Source: Thermoflexus hugenholtzii (GTDB taxonomy: Bacteria > Chloroflexota > Anaerolineae > Thermoflexales > Thermoflexaceae). From it: a stretch of 64,000 bases of DNA. The notes beneath the pieces were generated by a model, which saw nothing but the letters and a program-made list of their open reading frames with translations, was not told the DNA's origin and searched no databases. The stretch is from positions 2,983,785 through 3,047,784 of the forward strand of contig NZ_CP076326.1 in NCBI RefSeq assembly GCF_018771565.1, written 5' to 3'. The position numbers and the translations under genes were made by a program. This document shows positions 1-8,231 of the stretch, piece by piece. Every line of letters starts with the position of its first letter. Positions within the stretch are counted from its first letter, which is position 1.

Positions 1-1
1 G

Positions 2-373
2 GGAGGCGCGCGCGTCGTCCGCGCCGACGGCCGTTCCTCGATCTACGGCCAGGACCCCCTGGCCGATCCGGAGCGCATGGCGCCGGAGGGGCGGTGGCTG
101 GATCCCGAGCGGACGGCTCAGGAGCTGGCCCGCCTGGCCCGGCTGCCCGGGAGTGGCGATCTCATCCTGCTGGGCGCCTGGGACGGTCGAACGGTGGTGA
201 GTTTTGAGGATCAACTGGGGACCCATGGGGGCCTGGGCGGGCCTCAGGAGATCGCCTTCCTGATCTTCCCGGCGGAGCGCTCGTTGCGCCCCCAGGCCTG
301 GCAGGACGCTCGGGATTTCCACGCCTTCTTGAGCCGGGCTTACGCACGCGTGTCGGAAGCTTACCCCTTTTGA
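2..373 (+). CDS. C-terminal fragment of a probable alkaline-phosphatase-superfamily protein
   Basis: The reading frame is open from the window edge, so this is the last ~123 residues of a longer protein. The visible segment contains GDLILLGAWDG, SFEDQLGTHGG and LGGPQEIAFLI. This resembles the tail of type I phosphodiesterase/alkaline-phosphatase-like enzymes, where a late THGG-type histidine helps hold the metal; that assignment is recall of family pattern, not an alignment. It ends 10 bp before the PPIase lipoprotein gene and may be cotranscribed with it. An internal ATG at 77 is unlikely to be the true start because the similarity continues upstream. Confidence 0.45.
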   Translation, partial: GGARVVRADGRSSIYGQDPLADPERMAPEGRWLDPERTAQELARLARLPGSGDLILLGAWDGRTVVSFEDQLGTHGGLGGPQEIAFLIFPAERSLRPQAWQDARDFHAFLSRAYARVSEAYPF

Positions 374-383
374 GGAGGCACCG

Positions 384-1283
384 ATGTGGAAGCGAGGGCT
401 GATCATCCTGATGCTCGGCGTCGCCGCATGCCAATCGTCCCCCGCGTCGACGCCGGTTGCGCCCACCGCCTTGCCCTCCCCGACGCCCATGGCCCTCGCG
501 GCTCGGGTGAACGGGGTGCCGATCCCCCTCGCGGAGTTCGAGAGACGGCTGGCCGCTTATGAGCAGGAGTGGCGCCGCAACGGCCTGGACCCCCAGTCCG
601 CGGAGGGGCGTCAGCGCCTTGCTGCGCTCCCTCGTCAGATCCTGGAGGGGATGATCGAGGAGGTCCTGATCGAGCAGCACGCCGCGAGGATGGGGATCAC
701 GGTGTCTCCGGAGGAGGTGGAGGCCGCCCTGGCCCAGCTGATCCAGGAGAGCGGCGGGGTAGAGGCCTTCCGCCAACGCCTCGCCGCCCTGGGGATGACG
801 GAGGAGGAGTTCCGGCGTAACCAGCGCGCGGCCATGCTGGCCCAGAAGGTGTTCCAGCAGCTGACGGCGGACCTGCCAGAGGTTGCCGAACAGGTCCACG
901 CGCGGCACATCCAGGTGTCCCAGGAGGATTTGGCCCGGCAGCTGCTGGCCCGCTTGCAGCAGGGGGAGGATTTCATCGAGCTGGCCCGCCGGTATTCGGA
1001 GGATGCCGCCACCCGGGAGCTGGGAGGCGACCTGGGATGGTTCGCCCGGGGCACCCTGGCGGTGCCGGAGCTGGAGGAAGCGGCCTTCGCCACCCCGCCG
1101 GGCCAGGTGACATGGGTCACCACTCCACGGGGTTATCACCTCCTGTGGGTGGTGGAGAAGGACCCGGCTCGCCCCCTCTCCGAGGACCAGCGGGAGCTGC
1201 TCCGGCAGCGGCGGATCCAGGCCCAGCTGCAGGCCTGGCGGGCGGAGGCCCAGGTGGAGATCCTGATCCCCCTGGGGCCATAG
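384..1283 (+). CDS. Lipoprotein peptidyl-prolyl cis-trans isomerase (SurA/PpiC-like)
   Basis: A 299-aa exported foldase. The N-terminus is a short lipoprotein signal with lipobox VAAC (cleavage before Cys16), followed by a Thr/Pro/Ser-rich linker. Residues ~40-165 form a SurA-N-like helical chaperone region (VNGVPIPLAEFERRLAAYEQ). Residues ~170-275 form a parvulin domain with ARHIQVS, FIELARRYSED, GGDLGWFARG and TPRGYHLLWV, which are the hallmark positions of PpiC rotamases. The start is supported by GAGGAGG seven bases upstream. It likely assists folding of secreted proteins at the outer face of the membrane. It converges with the M24 peptidase gene, with no clear terminator between them. 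Confidence 0.88.
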   Translation: MWKRGLIILMLGVAACQSSPASTPVAPTALPSPTPMALAARVNGVPIPLAEFERRLAAYEQEWRRNGLDPQSAEGRQRLAALPRQILEGMIEEVLIEQHAARMGITVSPEEVEAALAQLIQESGGVEAFRQRLAALGMTEEEFRRNQRAAMLAQKVFQQLTADLPEVAEQVHARHIQVSQEDLARQLLARLQQGEDFIELARRYSEDAATRELGGDLGWFARGTLAVPELEEAAFATPPGQVTWVTTPRGYHLLWVVEKDPARPLSEDQRELLRQRRIQAQLQAWRAEAQVEILIPLGP

Positions 1284-1293
1284 GGGTGCCTCT

Positions 1294-2394
1294 TCAGAGG
1301 GAGTGGAGCTCCCGGGGGAAAGCCGTGAGGGACTCCCCGCCGGTTTCAGTGACTACCACTACATCCTCGATGCGGACGCCGCCTTTGCCCGGCAGGTAGA
1401 TCCCGGGCTCCACGGTGAAGGTCATGCCCGGCTGCAGGGGCGTGGCGTCCCCCGCGACCAGGTAGGGCGGCTCGTGAACCTCCAGCCCGAGCCCGTGGCC
1501 GGTGCGGTGGGGGAAATAGGCTCCGTATCCGGCGGCCTCGATGACCGCGCGGGCCGCCCGATCGACCGCCTCCGCGGGGATCCCCGGGCGCACGGCGGCG
1601 CGCCCTGCCGCGTTCGCCTCCCGGACCACCTCATAGACCCGGGCTGTCTCGGGATCCGGCTCCCCAAGGACGAAGGTGCGGGTGAGATCCGAGACGTATC
1701 CATCCACGATCACCCCGAAGTCGACGATCATCAGCTCCCCCGGCCCCATGGGGCGATCCGAAGGGGTGGCGTGGGGGAGGGCGGCGTTGGGTCCGGCCAC
1801 CACGATGGGTTCGAAGGCCAGCGCATCCGCTCCGGCCGCAAAACAGGCCTGGATCAGCCGCCGGGTGGCCTCCCGCTCCGTCATCCCCGGCCGGACCTCG
1901 GGGAGCCACTGTTGCAGCGCGGCTTCGGCGGCGGCGATGGCCCGGCGGATGGCGGCGATCTCCTCCGGACCCTTCACCATCCGCAGCCGGGCCAGCAGGG
2001 GCTCCGCCGGGATGGGGGTGGGGCTTTCGAAGGCCTGGGCCAGCAGGGACCACTCCAGCACGCGCATTCCCAGGGCCTCCACGGCAATGGGGCGTCCGCG
2101 TCCCCCCAGGACTGCGGCGGCGGCGTGGAAAGCGGAGGTGGGCCCCTCGGCGTCCGTGTAGGGGAACAGGCGCCAGGGGATGGGCGCCCCCTGGGCCTTC
2201 TCGACCTCAAAGGCGGGGAGGATGAGGGTGGGTTCCCCTTCCCGAGGCAGCAGGGCGACGATCGGTCGCTCCATGCGGTGGAAGTGGAGGCCGGTCAGAT
2301 AGAACAGGTTCGCGCCGGGGACCAGGGCCAGGAGCTCCAACCCTTCCCGGGCCATCTCCTCCCGAAGACGATCCCATCGCGCCGCACGTTCCAT
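1294..2394 (-). CDS. Xaa-Pro aminopeptidase / M24 family metallopeptidase
   Basis: A 366-aa cytosolic dimetal aminopeptidase of the creatinase/prolidase fold. The N-terminal creatinase domain includes NLFYLTGLHFHRMERP. The catalytic pita-bread domain shows VDFGVIVDGYVSDLTRTF (metal Asp pair), HRTGHGLGLEVHE (metal and proton-shuttle His) and FTVEPGIYLPG (metal Glu), with a final RIEDVVVV. I chose the ATG at 2394 because GGGAGG lies nine bases upstream; the in-frame ATG at 2403 overlaps that site and a start further upstream would run into non-conserved sequence. It probably recycles proline-containing peptides. It is transcribed alone, divergently from the pyr operon. Confidence 0.88.
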   Translation of the reverse strand: MERAARWDRLREEMAREGLELLALVPGANLFYLTGLHFHRMERPIVALLPREGEPTLILPAFEVEKAQGAPIPWRLFPYTDAEGPTSAFHAAAAVLGGRGRPIAVEALGMRVLEWSLLAQAFESPTPIPAEPLLARLRMVKGPEEIAAIRRAIAAAEAALQQWLPEVRPGMTEREATRRLIQACFAAGADALAFEPIVVAGPNAALPHATPSDRPMGPGELMIVDFGVIVDGYVSDLTRTFVLGEPDPETARVYEVVREANAAGRAAVRPGIPAEAVDRAARAVIEAAGYGAYFPHRTGHGLGLEVHEPPYLVAGDATPLQPGMTFTVEPGIYLPGKGGVRIEDVVVVTETGGESLTAFPRELHSL

Positions 2395-2531
2395 CGGATC
2401 CATCCTCCCGGGGATCCCTGAGGCTTCTGTCTTTTGAATTCTCCTCCTGCCGGGAGGGCCTGACAACGGTCCGGCCTCCACCATCCGAGGGGGGCGATGG
2501 ATTCTTCATGCCAGGGTCCAGGCTGTTCCGT

Positions 2532-2560
2532 TTGACAGGCGGCCGCGGCTGTGGCAACAT
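2532..2560 (+). promoter_or_regulatory. Candidate pyr operon promoter
   Basis: A perfect -35 TTGACA at 2532-2537 is followed, 17 bases on, by CAACAT at 2555-2560, a weak -10. It lies upstream of a ~160-nt leader ending in the intrinsic terminator at 2665-2707. The AT content is locally raised in otherwise GC-rich sequence. No PyrR-type anti-antiterminator consensus was recognised. Confidence 0.5.
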
Positions 2561-2664
2561 AGAATCCCGGCATGGGCCGGGAACGATTGGGATCCCCTCC
2601 CCATATCCGAACGCGAGCGCCCCGGCGGGGGAGCGCACCCCGCAGGGGCCTTCTGGATGTTTTT

Positions 2665-2707
2665 CAGGCACCGGGCTGGCGCTTCCGCCCCCGGTGCCTG
2701 ATTTTTT
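2665..2707 (+). terminator. Intrinsic terminator in the pyr leader (possible attenuator)
   Basis: A perfect 11-bp stem (CAGGCACCGGG at 2665-2675 with CCCGGTGCCTG at 2690-2700) is followed directly by ATTTTTT. It ends 19 bases before the pyrC start codon and downstream of a candidate promoter, with no gene ending just upstream on this strand, so a simple end-of-transcript role is unlikely. It fits transcription attenuation of the pyrimidine operon. An 11-bp CCCC-GCA-GGGG hairpin at 2638-2648 could belong to a competing structure. Confidence 0.8.
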
Positions 2708-2725
2708 CAGCGTCGGAGGAGGAAG

Positions 2726-3790
2726 ATGGCGACCCTGCGCCTCCCGGGGGCAGCGGATATCCACGTGCACCTGCGGGATCCGGGCGAAACCCATAAGGAG
2801 GACTTCGCCAGCGGGACGGCGGCGGCCCTGGCCGGCGGGGTGGTGACGGTGCTGGCCATGCCCAACACCCGCCCGCCCCTCATCGACGCGGCCGCGTTCC
2901 GGGAGGCGGTCCGTCGGGCCCGGGCCCTGGCCCGCTGCGAGGTGGGCCTCTTCCTCGGAGGCACCGCGGACAACGCGGCGGAGGCCGCCGCCCTGGCCCG
3001 CCAGGCCGCCGGCCTCAAGCTCTACCTGGATGCGACCTACGGCCCCCTCCGCCTGGAGGGCCTGGCGGCCCTCCTGCGCCACTTCGAGGCCTGGCCGGGC
3101 CACCGCCCCATCGCCGTCCACGCCGAGGGACGGACGGTGGCGATGGTCATCGGGCTCGCCGCCTTGTTCCGCCAGCCGGTGCATTTCTGCCATATCAGCC
3201 GGCGGGAGGAGATCCTCCTCATCCGCCGGGCGAAGGAGCGGGGCCTCCCGATCACCTGCGAGGTCACGCCGCATCATCTCTTCCTGACCGAAGAGGACCT
3301 CCCCCGTCTGGGCCCTTTCGGGCAGATGCGCCCGCCCCTGGCCTCGCGGGCGGATCAGGAGACGTTGTGGGCGAACCTCGCCATCGTCGACGCCGTAGCC
3401 ACCGACCACGCGCCGCACACGATCGCGGAGAAGCAGGGGGAGAACCCACCCCCGGGCGTGCCGGGCCTGGAGACCATGCTGCCGTTGCTGCTCACCGCCG
3501 TCGCCGAAGGACGGCTGGAGCTGGCCGATGTGGTCCGCCTGACCGCCACCGGGCCCCGGCGGATCTACGGCTTGCTGGAGCCCCCGGAGACGTGGGTGGA
3601 GATCGAATGGGGTGGTCCCTGGGTGATCTCCCGGGAGGGCCTTTTCACGAAATGCGGGTGGACCCCTTTCGAGGGGATGACAGTGCGGGCCCGGGTGCGG
3701 CGCACCGTCCTGGAGGGACGGGTGGCCTTTGAAGACGGAGAGGTCCGCGCGCCCCCGGGCTCCGGGCGGGTGCTCTTCGCGGATCCGTGA
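2726..3790 (+). CDS. pyrC: Dihydroorotase
   Basis: A 354-aa zinc amidohydrolase that cyclises carbamoyl-aspartate to dihydroorotate, the third step of UMP synthesis. The HxH metal motif is in [12 protein letters not shown] (residues 9-20). [11 protein letters not shown] carries the candidate carbamylated lysine, [10 protein letters not shown] a metal His pair and TDHAPHT the catalytic Asp. GGAGGAGG precedes the ATG. It is short for the family but all motifs are present. It is the first gene after the leader terminator, which suggests it heads the pyr operon. It is separated from pyrB by 322 bp of repeats. Confidence 0.93.
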   Translation: MATLRLPGAADIHVHLRDPGETHKEDFASGTAAALAGGVVTVLAMPNTRPPLIDAAAFREAVRRARALARCEVGLFLGGTADNAAEAAALARQAAGLKLYLDATYGPLRLEGLAALLRHFEAWPGHRPIAVHAEGRTVAMVIGLAALFRQPVHFCHISRREEILLIRRAKERGLPITCEVTPHHLFLTEEDLPRLGPFGQMRPPLASRADQETLWANLAIVDAVATDHAPHTIAEKQGENPPPGVPGLETMLPLLLTAVAEGRLELADVVRLTATGPRRIYGLLEPPETWVEIEWGGPWVISREGLFTKCGWTPFEGMTVRARVRRTVLEGRVAFEDGEVRAPPGSGRVLFADP

Positions 3791-3795
3791 ACGGA

Positions 3796-3820
3796 GATTC
3801 CGGGCGGAGGCCCTCCTCAC
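3796..3820 (+). repeat. Degenerate REP-like half element
   Basis: ATTCCGGGCGGAGGCCCTCC followed by TCACA resembles the right half of the intact units downstream (TTCGGGGCTAAAGCCCC then TCCTACA) but has lost hairpin pairing. It looks like an older, decayed copy at the head of the array. Confidence 0.5.
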
Positions 3821-3833
3821 AAAGATCGATGCC

Positions 3834-3905
3834 TGCAGGAGCGGCTTTCGCCGCGACCTTTGCGTCGTCGAAGACAGAAGGTTCGGGGCTAAAGCCCCTC
3901 CTACA
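3834..3905. repeat. REPIN-like inverted REP pair, copy 1
   Basis: A 72-bp unit. The left half is TGCAGGAGCGGCTTTCGCCG (hairpin GCGGC-tttc-GCCGC); the right half is GGGGCTAAAGCCCCTCCTACA, which on the other strand reads TGTAGGAGGGGCTTTAGCCC. The two halves are therefore inverted REP singlets with matching TGTAGGAG outer ends. The spacer includes TTTGCGTCGTCGAAGAC, which recurs in the cluster at 27.5 kb. Confidence 0.8.
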
Positions 3906-3920
3906 GGAAGATCCATCCTC

Positions 3921-3992
3921 TGTAGGAGCGGCTTTCGCCGCGACCCATTGCTCATCAAAGATAGGAGATTCGGGGCTAAAGCCCCTCCTACA
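3921..3992. repeat. REPIN-like inverted REP pair, copy 2
   Basis: A second 72-bp unit with the same outline, TGTAGGAGCGGCTTTCGCCG ... GGGGCTAAAGCCCCTCCTACA, 15 bp after copy 1. Its central spacer differs (CATTGCTCATCAAAGATAGG), so the two units are not a simple tandem duplication. After it, 3993-4112 shows nothing else except the pyrB ribosome binding site AAAGGAGG. Confidence 0.8.
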
Positions 3993-4112
3993 GGAAAACG
4001 GAAGCGAGAGCGCCGGCATGAAACGGCGCTGTTTGCTGCCGCGTGGAACGATGTCGCATCCACAGGTATCCGAACGCATTCGCGGGAAATCCAGTTTGAA
4101 AGGAGGTGGACG

Positions 4113-5108
4113 ATGGTGACCCGACCTCGCCTGTTCCAGTTCGACGGCGCGGTTTCGCGCGAGCCGGTGAACCCGAACAACGGCTTCTACATGCAGGACA
4201 TCCTCTCGGTCTCCCAATTCAACCGGGAGAACCTGGCCTATCTCTTCGATGTAGCGGAGGAGATGCGGGAGCTGGTCCGCCGCGTGGGTGCCTGCGATCT
4301 CCTCAAGGGCTACGTGATGGCCTGCGTCTTCTACGAGCCCAGCACGCGCACCAGCTCCTCCTTCATCGCCGCCATGGAGCGCCTGGGCGGGGCCGTCATC
4401 CCTATCACCCAGGGCGTCCAGTTCTCCTCGGTGGCCAAGGGCGAGTCCCTGCCCGACACCATCAAGACCCTGGAGCAATATTCCGACGTCATCGTCCTGC
4501 GCCACCCGGAGGTGGGAGCGGCGAAGATCGCCGCCGATGTGGCGGATGTTCCGGTGATCAACGCCGGCGACGGCATCGGCGAGCATCCCACCCAGGCCCT
4601 GCTCGACCTCTTCACCATCCAGGAGGAGCTGGGCCGCATCGACGGCCTGCACATCGCCATGGTGGGGGACCTCCGCTTCGGGCGCACGGTCCATTCCCTG
4701 ACCAAGCTGCTCACGATGTATGACGTGCGCCTGTCCTTCGTCTCGCCGGAGATCCTGCGCCTGCCTCTGGACCTGATGAACGAGGTGCGGGCGAAGGGGA
4801 TCCCGGTCTATGAGACCTACGACGTGGCCGACGTGATCGAGGATGTGGATGTGCTCTATGTGACCCGGGTGCAGAAGGAGCGCTTCACGGATCTTAACGC
4901 CTACGAGCAGGTGAAGAACTATTACGTGATCACCCCGGAGCTGATGAAGCGGGCTAAGGAGCGGATGATCATCATGCATCCGCTGCCCCGGGTAGGGGAG
5001 ATCGACCCGGCGGTGGACCGGGATCCGCGGGCGGCCTATTTCCGCCAGGTGGCCAACGGCCTCTACATCCGGATGGCCCTGCTGGCCGCTGTGCTGGGCA
5101 AGGCTTAA
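4113..5108 (+). CDS. pyrB: Aspartate carbamoyltransferase catalytic chain
   Basis: A 331-aa enzyme that condenses carbamoyl phosphate with aspartate, the committed step of pyrimidine synthesis. The carbamoyl-phosphate site STRTSSSF lies near residues 75-82, [13 protein letters not shown] near 160 is the domain hinge, and [14 protein letters not shown] near 290 is the signature loop that closes on aspartate. The ATG at 4113 has AAAGGAGG seven bases upstream; longer readings run back into the repeat array and are rejected. No pyrI-like regulatory chain is present. It sits between pyrC and the pyrF-pyrE fusion. Confidence 0.95.
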   Translation: MVTRPRLFQFDGAVSREPVNPNNGFYMQDILSVSQFNRENLAYLFDVAEEMRELVRRVGACDLLKGYVMACVFYEPSTRTSSSFIAAMERLGGAVIPITQGVQFSSVAKGESLPDTIKTLEQYSDVIVLRHPEVGAAKIAADVADVPVINAGDGIGEHPTQALLDLFTIQEELGRIDGLHIAMVGDLRFGRTVHSLTKLLTMYDVRLSFVSPEILRLPLDLMNEVRAKGIPVYETYDVADVIEDVDVLYVTRVQKERFTDLNAYEQVKNYYVITPELMKRAKERMIIMHPLPRVGEIDPAVDRDPRAAYFRQVANGLYIRMALLAAVLGKA

Positions 5109-5123
5109 GAGGGGGCGTCCACC

Positions 5124-6524
5124 ATGACGTTCTTCGACCGGTTGCGGGAGCGGACCGGCCCCTCGGGGCTGGGCCTGTGCATCGGGCTGGATCCGGTGCC
5201 GGAGCGCCTCCCCGCATGGGCGCGCCGGCATCCGGATCCGGTCGTGGCGTTCGTGCGCTGGGTGGTGGAGGCCACCGCGGAGTTCGCCGCCGCCTACAAG
5301 CCCAACCTGGCCTTCTACCTCGCCATGGGGACCTCCGGGCTGGAGACCCTGCGGATGGTCCGCGCGATGATCCCGCCGGAGATCCCGGTGATTCTGGATG
5401 GGAAGTTCGGCGACATCGGGTGGACCGCGGAGGCCTACGCGCGGTTCGCCTTCGATGTCCTGCGGGCGGACGCCGTGACGCTCAGCCCGTTCCTGGGCCC
5501 CGAGTCCCTTCGGCCGTTCCTGGACCGGGCGGACCGTGGGGTCTTCCTCCTGATCCGGACCTCGAACCCGGGGGCGGAGGTCGTGCAGGAGCTGCCGGTC
5601 CGGGGCGAGCCCCTCTATCAGGCTCTGGCCCGCCAGGTAGAGGGATGGGCCGGGAGCGAGCGGATCGGCTTCGTGGTGGGGGCGACGGTCCCCGCGGCCC
5701 TTACGGCTCTGCGGCGCCTGGCTCCCGATCGCTGGCTCCTGATCCCGGGGATCGGCCCCCAGGGGGGTGATGTCGAGACGGTGAAGGCCCTGGCCGGGCC
5801 CCCCGCCCTGATCGCCGCCTCCCGGGAGATCCTGGAGGCGCCGGATCCGGGGGCGGCTGCCCGGGCGCTGGGGGAGGCGTTGCGAGGCCGTGAGGCCGCC
5901 CCGGAGGCGGGGGCGATCCGCGCCCTGGCCCGCGGGCTGTATGAGGCCGGGTGCATCCGTTTCGGGGACTTCGTCCTCAAATCCGGCCAGCGCTCCCCCA
6001 TCTACCTGGATCTGCGGCAGCTGGTCGCCTTCCCAGCGTTGCTGGAGATGGTGGCGGGCCTGTATGCTACGGTGCTGGAGCGGCTGACCTTCGATCGCCT
6101 GGCCGCCATCCCCTACGCCGCCCTGCCCATCGGGACGGCGGTGGCCCTGCGGATGCGGCGCCCGCTGCTGTATCCGCGGCGGGAGGCCAAGGCCTACGGC
6201 ACCGGCCAGCGCATCGAGGGGACCTTCCACCCCGGCGAGACAGTGGCCGTGCTCGATGACGTGTTGACAACGGGCGCCAGCAAATGGGAGGCCATCCGGG
6301 TTTTAGAGGAAGCCGGGCTGCGGGTCACCGATATCGTGGTCCTGGTGGATCGGGAGCAGGGCGGGCGGCCGGAGCTGGAGGCCGCCGGCTATCGGGTCCA
6401 CGCCGTCACCACCCTCACCGCCCTGCTGGACGCCCTGGTCGCGGAGGGGAAGCTCCTCCCGGCCGAGCGGGATCGGATCCAGGAGGCGCTGCGGCGCAGC
6501 CCGGCTGCCGCATCCTCCGGATGA
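5124..6524 (+). CDS. pyrFE: Bifunctional orotidine-5'-phosphate decarboxylase / orotate phosphoribosyltransferase
   Basis: A 466-aa fusion catalysing the last two steps to UMP. Residues ~1-265 are an OMP decarboxylase barrel of the PyrF type-2 group: GLCIGLDPVPERLP, YKPNLAFYLAMG, the catalytic DGKFGDIGWTAEAY (Asp, Lys and Asp kept; the usual Arg after Lys is Phe) and GIGPQGGD at the phosphate site. Residues ~285-466 are OPRT: LKSGQRSPIYLDLR and the PRPP loop VAVLDDVLTTGASK. The order OMPDC-OPRT is the reverse of animal UMP synthase. It begins 15 bp after pyrB and ends 34 bp before pyrD, so it is clearly part of the operon. Confidence 0.93.
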   Translation: MTFFDRLRERTGPSGLGLCIGLDPVPERLPAWARRHPDPVVAFVRWVVEATAEFAAAYKPNLAFYLAMGTSGLETLRMVRAMIPPEIPVILDGKFGDIGWTAEAYARFAFDVLRADAVTLSPFLGPESLRPFLDRADRGVFLLIRTSNPGAEVVQELPVRGEPLYQALARQVEGWAGSERIGFVVGATVPAALTALRRLAPDRWLLIPGIGPQGGDVETVKALAGPPALIAASREILEAPDPGAAARALGEALRGREAAPEAGAIRALARGLYEAGCIRFGDFVLKSGQRSPIYLDLRQLVAFPALLEMVAGLYATVLERLTFDRLAAIPYAALPIGTAVALRMRRPLLYPRREAKAYGTGQRIEGTFHPGETVAVLDDVLTTGASKWEAIRVLEEAGLRVTDIVVLVDREQGGRPELEAAGYRVHAVTTLTALLDALVAEGKLLPAERDRIQEALRRSPAAASSG

Positions 6525-6558
6525 ACTCGGATCTCAAAGGCCGAGACGGAGGCTCCGC

Positions 6559-7518
6559 ATGAGGGCGCATTCCGACGAAACCCTGTCGGCGCTGGACCTC
6601 TCCTGTGAGATCGCAGGGGTGCGTCTGTCGAACCCCCTGGTGCTCGCCTCGGGGATCCTGGGGACCAGCGCGGCGTTGATGGTCCGGATGGCCCGTCTGG
6701 GGGCCGGCGCCATCACCGCCAAGTCGGCCACCCGGCTCCCCCGGGCAGGGCATCCCAGCCCCATCCTCTTCGATTGGGGCCACGGGCTGATCAACGCCGT
6801 GGGCCTGACCAACCCGGGAGCCGAAGGGATGGCGGCCATCCTCTCGGAGGCCCGCAAAGAGCTGGCCCCCATGGGCGTCCCCCTCATCGCCAGCGTCTTC
6901 GCCGCCCGCGTGGAAGAGTTCGTGGAGGTGGCCCGTATCCTGGCGGCGGCGGGGCCCGACATGATCGAGCTCAACCTCTCGTGCCCCAACGTGGCGGCGG
7001 AATACGGGGAGATGTTCGCCGCCAGCCCCCAGGCCACGGCCGAGGCCGTGGCGGCGGTGAAGGCGGCGGTCTCTTGCCCGGTCATCGCCAAGCTGTCCCC
7101 CAACGTGCCGGACATCGCCCGCATCGCCCGGGCGGCGGAGGAGGCCGGTGCGGACGCCATCACCGCCGTCAACACGATGCCGGGGATGGTGATCGACATC
7201 GAGGCGGGGCGGCCGATCCTCACCAACCGCGAAGGCGGCCTCTCCGGGCCTGCCCTCAAGCCCATCGCCATCCGGTGCGTTTACGAGATCGCCCGGGCCG
7301 TGCGCATCCCGATCATCGGCACCGGCGGGGTCCTCACTGGGGAGGATGCCATCGAGATGCTCATGGCCGGGGCGACCGCGGTGGGGGTGGGCTCGGCGGT
7401 GGCCTACCGCGGCCTGGGGGCCTTCCGGGCGATCCGTCAGGAGATGGAGGCGTGGATGCGCGCCCACGGCGTCCGGTGCCTGGCGGAGATCCGCGGCCGG
7501 GCCCACCGGGTGTGGTAG
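6559..7518 (+). CDS. pyrD: Dihydroorotate dehydrogenase (class 1 type)
   Basis: A 319-aa cytosolic FMN barrel that oxidises dihydroorotate to orotate. [13 protein letters not shown] opens the fold. [14 protein letters not shown] carries the active-site Cys typical of class 1 enzymes (class 2 membrane enzymes use Ser). [24 protein letters not shown] and the FMN phosphate loops [13 protein letters not shown] and [14 protein letters not shown] follow. GGAGG precedes the ATG. Sequence style suggests class 1B, which normally works with a PyrK iron-sulfur/FAD subunit; no pyrK is visible in this window. Confidence 0.93.
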   Translation: MRAHSDETLSALDLSCEIAGVRLSNPLVLASGILGTSAALMVRMARLGAGAITAKSATRLPRAGHPSPILFDWGHGLINAVGLTNPGAEGMAAILSEARKELAPMGVPLIASVFAARVEEFVEVARILAAAGPDMIELNLSCPNVAAEYGEMFAASPQATAEAVAAVKAAVSCPVIAKLSPNVPDIARIARAAEEAGADAITAVNTMPGMVIDIEAGRPILTNREGGLSGPALKPIAIRCVYEIARAVRIPIIGTGGVLTGEDAIEMLMAGATAVGVGSAVAYRGLGAFRAIRQEMEAWMRAHGVRCLAEIRGRAHRVW

Positions 7519-7574
7519 AATTCCCCCGCATAGAGATCGAGGTCCCTGATCCTGGACAGCGAGGCGTTCCGGCG

Positions 7575-8231
7575 ATGGAGATCACCTGGTTTGGGTTGAG
7601 TTGCTTTCGGATTCGCAGTCGGACAGCGACGATCGTGACGGATCCGTATGATAAAAGCGTGGGGCTGAATCTGCCCCGCCTGAAGGCGGACATCGTCACC
7701 GTGAGCCACGATGCCCCGGGCCACAATGCGATCCGCGCCATCAAGGGCGAGCCCCATGTCCTGAGCGGGCCCGGGGAGTATGAGATCAGCGGGGTGTTCA
7801 TCACCGGCCTGGACATCCGCCCCGAGAACCGGCGCAAGCGGGATCGGGAGCGGCGCAACACGGTCTTCCTCTTTGAGCTGGAGGATCTGCGGGTGTGTCA
7901 CCTGGGCGACCTTCAGCATGTCCCCTCTCAGGCCGAGGTCGAGGAGGCCCTGGGGGAGGTGGATGTGTTGCTGGTCCCCGTCGGCGGGGGCGGGGCCCTG
8001 AACGCCGCCCAGGCGGCCGAGGTCGTCAGCCTCCTGGAGCCCCGGGTGGTGATCCCCATGCACTATCGGGTGCCCGGGCTGACCCTCAAGCTGGACCCCG
8101 TCCAGAAGTTCCTCAAGGAGATGGGCAGCGAGAAGGCCCCGACGCTGGACTCCCTGAAGCTCTCTCGGTCCGAGCTGCCGGAGGAGACCCAGGTCATCGT
8201 GCTCAACCTTCAGGCCCAGGAGGAGGGATGA
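7575..8231 (+). CDS. MBL-fold hydrolase-like protein with an altered metal motif
   Basis: A 218-aa protein of the UlaG/YtnP-like metallo-beta-lactamase superfamily. The fold is seen in [54 protein letters not shown] and [11 protein letters not shown]. The canonical HxHxDH motif reads HDAPGH here, so the second His and the Asp are missing, while the later GD and MHY positions remain. Substrate is unknown. The ATG at 7575 begins the first recognisable strand; the gene lies 56 bp after pyrD and overlaps the TPR lipoprotein gene by ATGA, so the two are translationally coupled. Confidence 0.75.
   Translation: MEITWFGLSCFRIRSRTATIVTDPYDKSVGLNLPRLKADIVTVSHDAPGHNAIRAIKGEPHVLSGPGEYEISGVFITGLDIRPENRRKRDRERRNTVFLFELEDLRVCHLGDLQHVPSQAEVEEALGEVDVLLVPVGGGGALNAAQAAEVVSLLEPRVVIPMHYRVPGLTLKLDPVQKFLKEMGSEKAPTLDSLKLSRSELPEETQVIVLNLQAQEEG

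Noticed and set aside
3729-4112. N-terminal extension of pyrB through the repeat array
   Set aside because: The extension is translated repeat DNA. The SD AAAGGAGG before 4113 and the normal family length support the shorter start.
2207-4180. A 657-codon minus-strand frame covering pyrC and the repeat array
   Set aside because: Its repeats come from the REPIN DNA itself, and it opposes pyrC, whose motifs are unambiguous.
3645-6230. An 861-codon minus-strand frame opposite pyrB and pyrFE
   Set aside because: Gln/His/Gly-rich antisense shadow of strongly conserved genes.
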